This document shows, in pieces, positions 1-8,376 of a stretch of DNA of 31,104 nucleotides. Source of the DNA: Sphingomonas sp. (GTDB lineage Bacteria; Pseudomonadota; Alphaproteobacteria; Sphingomonadales; Sphingomonadaceae); NCBI GenBank assembly GCA_025936675.1, contig JAICSX010000027.1:1-31104 (forward strand), read 5' to 3'. The notes beneath the pieces are model-generated. The model had not been told where the DNA came from and made no database searches. It saw only the letters and a list, made by a program, of their open reading frames with translations. How positions within the stretch are numbered: position 1 is the stretch's first letter; the number at the start of each line of letters is the position of its first letter. Both the position numbers and the translations under genes were made by a program.

Positions 1-1
1 C

Positions 2-43
2 GCCACGGCAGCGTTCGACGCGAAGATTGAAGGCAAGAACTGA
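2..43 (+). CDS. atpD: 3' end of the gene upstream of atpC, probably atpD (partial)
   Basis: Thirteen codons are open in frame 2 from the window edge and end at a TGA at 41-43 that shares one base with the atpC start. The short tail (ending ...FDAKIEGKN) is too small to identify by itself. The identification as ATP synthase subunit beta rests on the usual atpD-atpC order and on the one-base overlap, which suggests translational coupling. Confidence 0.55.
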   Translation, partial: ATAAFDAKIEGKN

Positions 44-306
44 TGGCCGATCTGCAATTCGAGCTCGTCACTCCCGAGCGCTTGGTCACGTCGGGCGAAG
101 TCTACATGGTCGTTGTGCCCGGCACGGAAGGCGAGTCCGGCATCATGGCGGGCCATGCGCCTTACATGACGACGCTCAAGAACGGCGAGATTGCGGTCTA
201 CAAGAGCGCCGGCGCGCAACCCGAGCGCATCCCGGTCACCGGCGGCTTCGCCGAGGTGAACGAGCGCGGCCTCACCGTCCTCGCCGAAAGCGCCGGCGAC
301 GCCTGA
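43..306 (+). CDS. atpC: F0F1 ATP synthase subunit epsilon
   Basis: This 87-residue protein is the epsilon subunit of the F1 central stalk, which couples rotor movement to catalysis on the cytoplasmic face of the membrane. The N-terminal beta-sandwich signature is visible: [10 protein letters not shown] near residue 6, then a [16 protein letters not shown] segment at about 25-40 and a GGFAEV stretch at about 67-72. The protein is much shorter than the roughly 139-residue E. coli form because the C-terminal helical hairpin is missing, as in many alphaproteobacterial epsilon subunits. That hairpin is the part that inhibits ATP hydrolysis in E. coli, so control of hydrolysis is presumably by other means here. 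The start overlaps the upstream stop by one base, and a strong hairpin spans the stop codon, so this is the last gene of the operon. Confidence 0.95.
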   Translation: MADLQFELVTPERLVTSGEVYMVVVPGTEGESGIMAGHAPYMTTLKNGEIAVYKSAGAQPERIPVTGGFAEVNERGLTVLAESAGDA

Positions 307-317
307 GGCGCTTTCTT
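286..317 (+). terminator. Rho-independent terminator of the atp operon, spanning the atpC stop codon
   Basis: A perfect 9-bp inverted repeat, GAAAGCGCC at 286-294 and GGCGCTTTC at 307-315, encloses a 12-base loop and ends in a short T-rich tail. The atpC TGA (304-306) lies inside the loop, so the final codons of the gene form the 5' arm. Confidence 0.7.
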
Positions 318-355
318 AGCACCGCGTTTACCATGATCCCGTAGGAAGACGGCCG

Positions 356-1900
356 ATGCCGGCTGCTTCCACCGTCGCGGCTCGTCCGCAATTGCCCTTT
401 GCCAGGGTAGGCGCCGCCATGACGTCGCGGCCGCTGCTCACGTCGCTTCTGGTGACCGCGCTGCTCACCGCGATTCGTTTGATCGACACCGTCGATTCCG
501 ACGTCGCGTGGCAGCTGTGGATCGCCGAGCGAATGCACGCCGGCGCGCACCTCTATCGCGACATCATCGAGGTGAACCCACCGTTGTGGTTCTGGATGGC
601 CGTCCCGGTCGAACGGGCCGCGAGCGTCCTGGGTCTGCCGATCGTTTTCGTACTTGTCGCAGAGATGGGTCTGCTCGTTGCGCTCGCGCTCGCAGCCACG
701 AACCGGCTGATTGATAGCCTGTCGCCGGAACGCCGAACGGCTCTCCTGGTCTTTGGCGCGGCGACGCTAGCTGCGATGCCCTGGACTCACACCGGCCAGC
801 GCGAGCAGATAGTCCTGATCGGCACTCTTCCTTATGCGGCGCTGATTGCCGCCCGAGCCGAGAGCCGGCGCGTGTCGACATTGCTTGCGATCCTGGTCGG
901 TGCGGGCGCAGCGCTCGGCTTCGCGCTCAAACAATATTTCCTCATCGTGCCAGTGCTGCTGGAGTTGTGGCTAATCGTCGGCCTTGGACGGCGGTATCGA
1001 CCTATCCGGCCCGAGACGGTGGCGATCGTCGCCGTCGGCGCTGCCTATGCCGCAGCGATCTTTCTCTTTGCGCCGGCATGGCTGACGAACATCGTGCCGC
1101 TCATCCGGCTTGCCTACGGGGCCACCGGCGCGCCCGAGCTGCACTTCCTCTTCGGTCCATTCGCATTCTTGGCGCTCCTGATTCTGAGCTTTTGCTCGAT
1201 CTGCTACAAACGCCTTCCCAGCACTCCCTTCGCGGCTGCGCTGCTTGTCTCCGCATTCGGCTTCGCTGCCGCCTACTTCATCCAGGCGAAGGGCTGGCCC
1301 TACCATGCTATCCCGATGCTCGGCTCCGGGTCGATCTGTCTTGCCCTGCTTCTCGGCGAGAAGGAGGCACTGCCTCGAACGCTCAAGCTGATTTCGCCGG
1401 CGCTCCTCGCAATGCCGCTCTTTCTGGCCGCCGATGACGAACTTTATCCGGCGCTGCCCGGCCCCGAGCTGACGAGCGCGGTCCAAGGGCTCGAGGCCGG
1501 CGACACGGTCGGATTTATCACTACCGAGCCCGCCTTGCCCTGGTCGATCACACTGCAGCGGCGGTATCGTTATCCGTCCCGCTACATGGGGTATTGGATG
1601 ATGAACGCGATCATCCAGAACGAATATTGGGGCAGCCCCAATGGACGGCTGACATCACTCGGGAGGCAGATCGTTGCCCGAACGGTGGACGATTTCCGCT
1701 GCACTCCGCCGAAGCGGATCATCGTCTGGCGCCCGCTTCCGGGCGATCCCGGCTTCGACATCCTGCCCTTCTTCATGCGCGATCCCGATTTCGTCGAATT
1801 GATGTCTCACTATCGCGAGATCAGCAGGACGAACCTCGAAACTTTCGAGCAAATTTCGCCACTTCTGACGCCGCATTCGCCTTGCAGGCACGGCATCTGA
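356..1900 (+). CDS. Polytopic membrane protein, GT-C glycosyltransferase-like
   Basis: This is a 514-residue integral membrane protein with about ten hydrophobic segments between residues 30 and 370, followed by a soluble C-terminal part of about 140 residues. The first periplasmic loop carries an acidic DSD motif (47-49) followed by YRDIIEVNPPLWFW (67-80). This resembles the first loop of GT-C lipid-linked sugar transferases such as the ArnT/PMT group, where an acidic residue is catalytic. The donor and acceptor cannot be read from the sequence. The ATG at 356 has an AGGAAG ribosome-binding site at good spacing. A second ATG at 419 (493 residues) would start just before the first hydrophobic segment and remains possible. 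It lies alone between the atp terminator and cpaF. The family call is inference from topology and one motif. Confidence 0.6.
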   Translation: MPAASTVAARPQLPFARVGAAMTSRPLLTSLLVTALLTAIRLIDTVDSDVAWQLWIAERMHAGAHLYRDIIEVNPPLWFWMAVPVERAASVLGLPIVFVLVAEMGLLVALALAATNRLIDSLSPERRTALLVFGAATLAAMPWTHTGQREQIVLIGTLPYAALIAARAESRRVSTLLAILVGAGAALGFALKQYFLIVPVLLELWLIVGLGRRYRPIRPETVAIVAVGAAYAAAIFLFAPAWLTNIVPLIRLAYGATGAPELHFLFGPFAFLALLILSFCSICYKRLPSTPFAAALLVSAFGFAAAYFIQAKGWPYHAIPMLGSGSICLALLLGEKEALPRTLKLISPALLAMPLFLAADDELYPALPGPELTSAVQGLEAGDTVGFITTEPALPWSITLQRRYRYPSRYMGYWMMNAIIQNEYWGSPNGRLTSLGRQIVARTVDDFRCTPPKRIIVWRPLPGDPGFDILPFFMRDPDFVELMSHYREISRTNLETFEQISPLLTPHSPCRHGI

Positions 1901-1933
1901 GCGTAGCGTCCAACAGCTGTTTACTGGCGACGG

Positions 1934-1948
1934 TTAGTCATTCTTTAG
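1934..1948 (+). promoter_or_regulatory. Degenerate CtrA-like site upstream of cpaF
   Basis: TTAG at 1934-1937 and TTAG at 1945-1948 are separated by exactly seven bases, matching the spacing of the alphaproteobacterial CtrA site (TTAA-N7-TTAA) with one mismatch per half. A further GTTAATC follows about ten bases later. Pilus genes are CtrA targets in Caulobacter, which makes the match worth noting, but it is imperfect and could be chance. Confidence 0.25.
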
Positions 1949-2004
1949 GCATCTGTTGTTAATCCGACCGCGTGGAATTCCAATAAGGCGATTGGCAAGA
2001 CGGC

Positions 2005-3543
2005 ATGAGCGCATTCGGCAAGCGTAGTGGTGTGGGTGGCGCCCGCCCGAGTTTTGGCGTCGCCAAGCCGATGAAGGGCGGCCCCGGCGGGGGCGGCACT
2101 CCTGCGGTCAATCCTGCTGAGCCCCCGGAAGGCGGCGAACAATTCCCGCCCATCGACGAGCTCACGCCGCCAGTGGACGCACCGGTCACCGGCGCTCCCA
2201 ACGGCAACATGGGCGCGATGGACCGGCTCACTGCCCGCCAGAATGCCAGCGGTGAACAGGGCAGCAGTAAGGTCGAAGGCTTCGAGGCTTCGGTCCACCG
2301 GATCAAGGAGCAGGTACTCCCTCGCCTCCTCGAGCGCGTCGATCCGGAAGCCGCTGCGACTCTCAATAAGGACGAGCTCGCCGAGGAATTCCGGCCGATC
2401 ATTTCGGAAGTGCTCGCCGAGCTTAAGATCACGCTCAACCGGCGTGAGCAGTTCGCGCTTGAGAAGGTCCTCGTCGATGAACTGCTCGGCCTCGGACCGC
2501 TCGAAGAGCTGCTCGCAGATCCGGCCGTCAGCGACATCATGGTCAACGGACCCGACCAGACCTACGTCGAACGCAAGGGCAAGCTCGAGATCGCCTCGAT
2601 CCAGTTTCGCGATGAGGAGCATCTGTTCCAGATCGCACAGCGGATCGTGAACAAGGTCGGCCGCCGAATCGACCAGACCAGCCCGCTCTGCGACGCCCGT
2701 CTCCAGGACGGCAGCCGCGTCAACGTCATCATCCCGCCGCTCTCGCTCCGCGGCACCGCCATCTCGATTCGTAAGTTCTCCGAGAAGCCGATCACGCTCG
2801 ACATGATGAAGGGCTTCGGCTCGATGTCGGAGAAGATGGCGACGATCCTCAAGATTGCCGGCGCTTCACGAATGAACGTCGTCATCTCGGGCGGTACCGG
2901 TTCGGGTAAGACGACGATGCTCAACGCCTTGTCGAAGATGATCGATCCGGGCGAGCGCGTGATCACGATCGAGGACGCGGCCGAGCTTCGTCTGCAGCAG
3001 CCGCACTGGCTGCCGCTCGAAACCCGTCCGCCGAACCTTGAGGGCCAGGGCGCGATCACCATTCGCGACCTCGTCATCAACGCCCTTCGTATGCGTCCTG
3101 ACCGCATCATCCTGGGCGAGATTCGCGGACCGGAATGCTTTGACTTGCTCGCCGCGATGAACACCGGTCACGACGGCTCGATGGCGACGCTCCACTCCAA
3201 CTCCCCGCGCGAGTGCCTCGCGCGTATGGAAAACATGGTGATGATGAGCGACATCAAGGTGCCGAAGGAAGCGATCTCGCGTCAGATCGCCGACTCGGTC
3301 GACCTCATCGTCCAGGTGAAGCGCCTACGCGATGGTTCACGCCGCACGACGAACATCACCGAAGTGATCGGCATGGAAGGCGACGTCATCGTCACCCAGG
3401 AACTGTTCAAGTTCGAGTATCTCGACGAGACGGCGGACGGGAAGATCATCGGCGAATATCGTTCGATGGGCCTGCGGCCGTACACGCTCGAAAAGGCCAA
3501 GCAGTTCGGCTTCGACCAGCCGTATCTTGAGGCGTGCCTCTAA
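2005..3543 (+). CDS. cpaF: CpaF/TadA-family secretion and pilus assembly ATPase
   Basis: This 512-residue cytoplasmic ATPase belongs to the CpaF (TadA) branch of the type II/IV secretion ATPases, which power Flp/Tad pilus assembly. Residues 1-80 are a disordered Gly/Pro-rich leader. The N-terminal domain follows, with DPAVSDIMVNGPDQTYVE near 172-189. Walker A is GGTGSGKT at 296-303, and Walker B is RIILGE at 367-372 followed by IRGPE. The His-containing HDGSMATLHSNSP stretch (389-401) is typical of the family. All nucleotide-binding motifs are intact. None of the usual partners (cpaB, C, E, tadB, tadC, pilin) lies nearby, so the gene is separated from a Tad cluster or acts with one elsewhere. 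The ribosome-binding site is weak. The gene converges on the SIMPL gene, 16 bases away. Confidence 0.92.
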   Translation: MSAFGKRSGVGGARPSFGVAKPMKGGPGGGGTPAVNPAEPPEGGEQFPPIDELTPPVDAPVTGAPNGNMGAMDRLTARQNASGEQGSSKVEGFEASVHRIKEQVLPRLLERVDPEAAATLNKDELAEEFRPIISEVLAELKITLNRREQFALEKVLVDELLGLGPLEELLADPAVSDIMVNGPDQTYVERKGKLEIASIQFRDEEHLFQIAQRIVNKVGRRIDQTSPLCDARLQDGSRVNVIIPPLSLRGTAISIRKFSEKPITLDMMKGFGSMSEKMATILKIAGASRMNVVISGGTGSGKTTMLNALSKMIDPGERVITIEDAAELRLQQPHWLPLETRPPNLEGQGAITIRDLVINALRMRPDRIILGEIRGPECFDLLAAMNTGHDGSMATLHSNSPRECLARMENMVMMSDIKVPKEAISRQIADSVDLIVQVKRLRDGSRRTTNITEVIGMEGDVIVTQELFKFEYLDETADGKIIGEYRSMGLRPYTLEKAKQFGFDQPYLEACL

Positions 3544-3559
3544 GCTGAGCGGCGCGCGA

Positions 3560-4312
3560 CTAGCGCACCATTCGATATTCAAGCGTTAGCGTTACCCCGG
3601 TCTCGATCTGGCCCGGCTCGATCCCGCCGCCCGGCGGCGGCGGTGGCGGTGGCGCGGGCGCGCTGACGGTCTGCATGCGGGTGCCGCTCACGACGATGTC
3701 GGCCGCGTGGTACGAAACGCCCTCCTGAACCGACAGCAGCTGTACAGTCCTGAAGCCGGCGTTTCGCGCATATTCGCTTGCCTCTGATTCGCCTCGGGCC
3801 ATGGCACGCTTGCGGGCCTCGGCGCGAAGCGGTGCCGGGTCGGCGATGCTGAAGTTGGGTCCGTAGATGTTGGTCGCGCCCGCGGCCGTCAGCGTGTCGA
3901 GCAGAATCACGAGCCGATCGATCTGTCGCGTCTTGATGCTGACATTGTTGCTTGCGACGTAGCCGGCGAGACGCTGGTGCCCCTGCCCATTGATCGTTTC
4001 GAACTGGTAATCGGCGCGGACGGACACGCCCTGGGTCTGGATGTCCTTCGCGGGGATGCCTGCACCTTTTATCGCTTCGACCAAATGCTCGGTCTTCATC
4101 TTGTCGGCGGTCAGAGCGGCCGAAGCAGTCGGTGCCCGAGATTCAGTACCCGCATTGAGCGTCGCTTCGTCTGGCGGCGAGCGAAGCTGCTCGGAGATCT
4201 GCACCGTCACCAATGGCGCGGCCGCGAGCTGGTCAGGCGTGGCCGAAATCTGTTGGGCCGAAGCCGGTACGGTGACCAGCGCCAGCATTGCAAACGCAAC
4301 GGAACGCAACAT
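3560..4312 (-). CDS. Secreted SIMPL-domain (DUF541) protein
   Basis: This 250-residue exported protein has a signal peptide (MLRSVAFAMLALVTVPASA, cleavage before QQ) and the SIMPL/DUF541 fold (PF04402) from about residue 30 to the end. Family hallmarks are the LNAGTESRAPTASAA segment near 53-67, the GIPAKDIQTQGVSV segment, and the central AEARKRAMARGESEA helix. A run of seven prolines followed by GGG interrupts the region before the final beta strand (GVTLTLEYRMV). Members of this family are periplasmic or outer-membrane associated, and their biochemical role is poorly defined. The start was chosen at 4312 because a strong AGGAG lies upstream and the signal peptide begins there. The same frame stays open far upstream, but that part is antisense to the amidotransferase gene. 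Confidence 0.85.
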   Translation of the reverse strand: MLRSVAFAMLALVTVPASAQQISATPDQLAAAPLVTVQISEQLRSPPDEATLNAGTESRAPTASAALTADKMKTEHLVEAIKGAGIPAKDIQTQGVSVRADYQFETINGQGHQRLAGYVASNNVSIKTRQIDRLVILLDTLTAAGATNIYGPNFSIADPAPLRAEARKRAMARGESEASEYARNAGFRTVQLLSVQEGVSYHAADIVVSGTRMQTVSAPAPPPPPPPGGGIEPGQIETGVTLTLEYRMVR

Positions 4313-4408
4313 GACGACTCCTCTTCTCTTCGCACGAAGCCTGTCCGGCCAGCGCTCGCTTGGCAAGCCGGCTTGCTCCCACAGCGGGAAGACTGACATA
4401 GCGATCCG

Positions 4409-6346
4409 ATGTGTGGGATTGCAGGCTGGTACAGAAGAGGCGGCCGGCCCGTCGATGAAGAGGTCGTCGAGCGGCAATGCGATCGGCTGGTTCACCGCGG
4501 CCCCGACGATAGCGGCTATTTCACCGATGGCGATTTCGGCTTCGGAATGCGCCGCCTCAGCATCATCGACGTCGAGTGCGGGCATCAGCCGATCTTCAGC
4601 CCTGATGGCCGCCACGCGATCGTCTTCAACGGCGAGATCTTCAATCATCCCGAGCTTCGCCGCGAGCTCGAGGGATCCTACGCGTTCAAGACCGACCACA
4701 GCGACACCGAGACGATACTCGCCGCTTTTCTCCGCTGGGGCGATGAGGCGTGGCTGCGCCTCGAAGGCATGTACGCCGTCGCCAGCTGGGACCGCCAGAC
4801 GAAGACGCTGACGCTTGCTCGCGACCCGCTCGGCATCAAGCCTTTGTTCGTGACCGAGCAGGACGGCGGCCTGGCCTTTGGATCGGAAATCACCGCGCTG
4901 CGCGATGTGCCCGGCTACCGCTTCGACGTCGATGAGCGAGGAGTCCACGACTTCTTCTGCTTCGGCCATGTGCTCGGGCCGCGGACGATCTTCAGGCAGG
5001 TGCGCGCGCTCCCGCCGGCCCATCTCCTGCGGATCGGTCCGTCCGGCGACGCCGTGCTGAAGCGCTTCTGGGCGACGAAGATCCAACCGCTCGCCGGCCG
5101 AACCGACGCTCAGTGGATCGAGGAAACGCGCGAACGGGTGCTCGACACGGTCAAGAAGCACATGCTCTCCGACGTTCCGGTCGGCGCCTTCCTGTCAGGC
5201 GGCATTGATTCGGGAGCGGTTGCCGCAGGAATGTCTCGGGCTGCTGGTGCCGGAGTGACAGCCTTCACCGCGGGCTTTCCAGGCTCGAGCATCGACGAGA
5301 CGGCAGCGGCGAAGCGCGTCGCCGAGCATCTCGGCTGTAAGCACATCATACTGCCGATCGAGCCCGAAACCGCTGCCGAGGTGCTTCCGGCGGTGCAGCG
5401 CGCGTTCGATGAGCCCTCGGCGGCCAATTCAGCGATCCCGCTCTGGTATCTGTCGCGAACCGCAGCCGAGCACGTCAAGGTCGTGCTCTGCGGCGAGGGC
5501 GGCGACGAGCTGTTCCTCGGCTATAACCGCCATCGCTGGGCGGAGCGGATGCGCCGCTATGCACCGCTCGTTTCAGCTGCTGGTGGGCTGTCCTTCCTTG
5601 ATCGCATCGGCGACCTGCCTGCGCGCAAGCTCAACTATCTGCGCGATTATGCGCTCCGCTTCCGCGATGGGGCACTGCTCGACAATGGCTTCGAGCGGTT
5701 CCTCGCAGCGGTGACGATAACGCCGCCATCAATCCGCGCTCGAATCTACACACGCGAGTTCTGGCTTCGGCACGACGCTCACTCGTCGCTCGCGGTCCGC
5801 GCACATGAACTTTTCCCCGCTCCGGAACTTCGGCAGCTCTCGTCCATCGAGCAGTTCATGTTCGGCGACCTCACGGTCCACATGCCGGCGTCGCTGCTGC
5901 AGCGGCTCGACCGCGCATCGATGGCGCATTCGCTTGAGGCGCGTGTGCCCTTCCTTTCTCAAAAGTTCGTCGACTGGGCGCTGACCGTTCCGGCGGACCT
6001 GAAGCTGCGCGGCAAGCTGGGCAAATATGTCCTTCGGCAGGCGGTGAAGCCGTGGCTCCCAGCGCAAGTGCCAGCCGGCCGCAAGCTCGGCTTCCAGATG
6101 CCGCTCGCCGATTGGTTCGTCGGCGGCTTCAGCGATTTCGCCTACGAAGCGTGGACGTCATCGGGAGCCGCAGACGCCGGCTATCTCGATCCGGACGCGG
6201 TCCGGAGCCTGTTCGAAGAGCATCGGCAGGGCCGCGCGAACCATGGCCGGCTGCTCTACGCTCTCGCGATGTTCAGCTGCTGGTGGAAGGGGCAGCGAGT
6301 ATTCACTCCTTCTCAATCGCTGGGCAGCGCCCGACTGCATGCCTAG
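4409..6346 (+). CDS. Asparagine-synthetase-like glutamine amidotransferase
   Basis: This 645-residue two-domain enzyme has an N-terminal class II glutaminase domain with the nucleophile Cys2 (MCGIAG). It also has RRLSIID, FNGEIFN and the SDTE motif, followed by an ATP-pyrophosphatase synthetase domain with SGGIDS at 263-268 and EARVPFLSQKF near 510. Both active sites look intact. Such enzymes transfer glutamine-derived ammonia to an acyl-adenylate. The protein is longer than AsnB (about 554 residues) and near the size of amidotransferases found with exosortase or exopolysaccharide loci, so the acceptor may be a sugar or peptide rather than aspartate. The start is fixed by the need for Cys2. 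The stop overlaps the next gene by eight bases, so it probably forms an operon with the two ELM1-family genes. No exosortase gene is in the window. Confidence 0.85.
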   Translation: MCGIAGWYRRGGRPVDEEVVERQCDRLVHRGPDDSGYFTDGDFGFGMRRLSIIDVECGHQPIFSPDGRHAIVFNGEIFNHPELRRELEGSYAFKTDHSDTETILAAFLRWGDEAWLRLEGMYAVASWDRQTKTLTLARDPLGIKPLFVTEQDGGLAFGSEITALRDVPGYRFDVDERGVHDFFCFGHVLGPRTIFRQVRALPPAHLLRIGPSGDAVLKRFWATKIQPLAGRTDAQWIEETRERVLDTVKKHMLSDVPVGAFLSGGIDSGAVAAGMSRAAGAGVTAFTAGFPGSSIDETAAAKRVAEHLGCKHIILPIEPETAAEVLPAVQRAFDEPSAANSAIPLWYLSRTAAEHVKVVLCGEGGDELFLGYNRHRWAERMRRYAPLVSAAGGLSFLDRIGDLPARKLNYLRDYALRFRDGALLDNGFERFLAAVTITPPSIRARIYTREFWLRHDAHSSLAVRAHELFPAPELRQLSSIEQFMFGDLTVHMPASLLQRLDRASMAHSLEARVPFLSQKFVDWALTVPADLKLRGKLGKYVLRQAVKPWLPAQVPAGRKLGFQMPLADWFVGGFSDFAYEAWTSSGAADAGYLDPDAVRSLFEEHRQGRANHGRLLYALAMFSCWWKGQRVFTPSQSLGSARLHA

Positions 6347-7472
6347 GAAGGCGCCCGTTCAGCCGCTCGTGTGGATGCTGATGGGATCGCGCGCCGGCGA
6401 CAATAACCAGTTGCTCGCACTGGGAGAGGCGCTTGGATTCCCGTGCCAGCCCAAGAGCATCTGCTACAATGAGTTTCGCCGGCTGCCGTTCCTCAGAAGC
6501 GGTCTGACGATCGTCGCGCGCAAGTCGCGTTCATTGATCGAGCCGCCGTGGCCCGATCTCGTGATCGGCGTCGGCTATGGCAGCGTTCCCGTTGCCCGTT
6601 ACATCAAGGAACAGAGCGCCGGCCGCACTAAGCTCGTCCACATCGGCAACCCGCGCGACAAGCTCGAAGATTTCGACCTGCAGATCACGACGCCCCAATA
6701 TTCTCGCGGCGCTGCACCGAACCTGCTCGAGCTCATCTTCCCGATCGGCAACCCTGCAAAGGCGGTTGTGCCCACAATCGAGGAAGAAGAATGGCTGAGC
6801 CATCTGCCTTCGCCGAAGCGGTTGGTCGCGGTTGGCGGGTCCGCCAGAAATTGGGAGCTTGATCACGACGCCCTCATCCAGGCTGCCGAAAAGCTGCGCG
6901 CCAAGCATCCGCAAGGGAGCATCATCGTCGCGACGAGTGCCCGCACGCCCCGATCGACGCGCGAACTGCTTGCAACGCTCTTCACCGCCGCGAACGAGCC
7001 GGTCGTCGAGCATTTCCCTCGCTTTGGGACGCTTCTTCGTGAGTGCGACGAGATCTTTGTCACCGCAGACAGCGTTTCGATGATCTCCGAAGCTGTGCTC
7101 AGCGGAAAACCGATGGGTGTCATCCCGATCAAGCGCTCGCTTCGCGGGAGGATCATCGATGCGGTCTATGAGCGGCCCTTTGGAAGGGCGACGTTCCCGG
7201 ACTTCCGCAATTTCTGGCGAGTGATCCACGACGCGGGGCTTGTGGGAACCGTAGAGCTTCCGGTTAAGAGCCAAGTTTGCGACACGGTTGCTGAGGCTGC
7301 CGACGCAGTTCGCTCACTGGTCTGTTCGGGGGATGCAGTTGACGGATTCAAGGCAGGACGAGCCGCTTCGAATCTGGGCGCTGACCGGCGCCCGGGCCGG
7401 CGACAACGATCAGGTGGTCGCGCTCGCCGAGGCAATCGGGCTGCCGTTCGAGACCCGGCAACTCGAGTTTAA
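6339..7472 (+). CDS. ELM1-family protein, first of a tandem pair, with an abnormal 3' end
   Basis: As read, this is 377 residues. It belongs to the ELM1 family (COG3660), named after a plant mitochondrial-fission factor, whose bacterial members have no firmly known role and resemble GT-B sugar transferases. Recognisable blocks are GSRAGDNNQ (about 14-22), TTPQYS, VAVGGSARNWELDHDAL, IVATSARTP and VTADSVSMISEA...GKP. The last block resembles a GT-B nucleotide-sugar site. The start at 6339 overlaps the amidotransferase stop by eight bases. The family-like part ends at about 7328. The final 47 or so residues are Arg/Gly-rich and are simply the next gene read in another frame. One extra G in the G5 run at 7328-7332 would end the protein at a TGA at 7340 (window numbering), so a frameshift or stop loss is likely. 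Confidence 0.8.
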   Translation: MPRKAPVQPLVWMLMGSRAGDNNQLLALGEALGFPCQPKSICYNEFRRLPFLRSGLTIVARKSRSLIEPPWPDLVIGVGYGSVPVARYIKEQSAGRTKLVHIGNPRDKLEDFDLQITTPQYSRGAAPNLLELIFPIGNPAKAVVPTIEEEEWLSHLPSPKRLVAVGGSARNWELDHDALIQAAEKLRAKHPQGSIIVATSARTPRSTRELLATLFTAANEPVVEHFPRFGTLLRECDEIFVTADSVSMISEAVLSGKPMGVIPIKRSLRGRIIDAVYERPFGRATFPDFRNFWRVIHDAGLVGTVELPVKSQVCDTVAEAADAVRSLVCSGDAVDGFKAGRAASNLGADRRPGRRQRSGGRARRGNRAAVRDPATRV

Positions 7473-8370
7473 CGCGCTCTGCCATCTTGGACCGCGGCTG
7501 CTTGGCCACTCGCTGGCCAGCCTCACCGAGAGTTCGAGAGCGCAGCTTCTCTCCGGACCACCGCCGGACCTGACTATTTCCGCCGGGCACCGCAGCGTCC
7601 CCGCGGTGCAGGCTCTTCGAGCTCGGTCAGGCTGCCATACGCGCTCGATCCATGTCGGTTTCCCGCGCATCTCGCCCGCGAAGTTCAGTCTCGTGATCGC
7701 CACGCCGCAATATCCCATTGCCGACCATCCGAACCTGGTCCGAATCCCCTACGCGCTGACTCGAGCGGTCACCGCTGACGCGGATGCAGGAGATGAAGCG
7801 CTGCTTGCCGCTCTGCTAAAGCCAAGGCGGCTCCTGATTGTCGGCGGGCCAACATTGTTCTGGAAGCTCGATGATGACGCGCTCCTCGCGAAACTTGCCG
7901 ACTTGCTCGGCGAAGCCGCTCGTGACGGCGGATCGGTCATCGTCACGACCAGCCCACGCACGCCAGCTGAGCTCGAACAAAGGATCGCGCAAACTCTGGC
8001 CAAAGCGGAAGCTGCGACATTGCTTGCGAAACCAGGAATACCGCCGCGTTATGAGAGCCTGCTCGACGCGGCGGACTCGATCCGCGTGACTGCGGACAGC
8101 GTGTCGATGATCTCAGACGCAATCTGGACCGGCAAGCCGCTCGCCATTGTGCCCGTGGTCAGCTCGACGATGGGAGCGGGGTACATGCGGCTGATGTCGC
8201 GCCTCCGACCGGGCCGGCCAGTCTACCCGCAGGATCTTCGATTTTTCTGGAGCGAACTCCAGCGGATCGGGGTCACTCGGGAACTGAACAGACCCGAGAC
8301 ATCGCAAGGCGCTGAAATCCAACGCGTCCTCGACCGCGCCAGACCCTTGCTAAACCGCTCTGGTGATTAG
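7333..8370 (+). CDS. ELM1-family protein, second of a tandem pair
   Basis: This 345-residue paralogue of the preceding protein shares its blocks in the same order: GARAGDNDQVVALAEAIG near the N-terminus, ATPQYP, LLIVGGPTLFWKLDDDALL, VIVTTSPRTP and VTADSVSMISDAIWTGKP. The layout suggests a two-lobed GT-B-like fold. Its function is unproven; by family resemblance it may act on a nucleotide sugar or an envelope glycolipid. The ATG at 7333 gives an N-terminus matching that of the first copy. An in-frame ATG at 7288 would add 15 residues lying inside the upstream gene. The ribosome-binding site is only a G-rich run directly before the ATG, so translation probably depends on coupling. The gene ends six bases from the 3' end of the convergent tRNA gene. 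Confidence 0.83.
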   Translation: MQLTDSRQDEPLRIWALTGARAGDNDQVVALAEAIGLPFETRQLEFNALCHLGPRLLGHSLASLTESSRAQLLSGPPPDLTISAGHRSVPAVQALRARSGCHTRSIHVGFPRISPAKFSLVIATPQYPIADHPNLVRIPYALTRAVTADADAGDEALLAALLKPRRLLIVGGPTLFWKLDDDALLAKLADLLGEAARDGGSVIVTTSPRTPAELEQRIAQTLAKAEAATLLAKPGIPPRYESLLDAADSIRVTADSVSMISDAIWTGKPLAIVPVVSSTMGAGYMRLMSRLRPGRPVYPQDLRFFWSELQRIGVTRELNRPETSQGAEIQRVLDRARPLLNRSGD

Positions 8371-8376
8371 GAAAAA

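Noticed and set aside
4313..5161. Open frame continuing upstream of the SIMPL gene, antisense to the amidotransferase gene
   Set aside because: The signal peptide and ribosome-binding site of the SIMPL gene fix its start at 4312, and the upstream part is Arg/Ala/Glu-rich shadow coding opposite a well-conserved enzyme.
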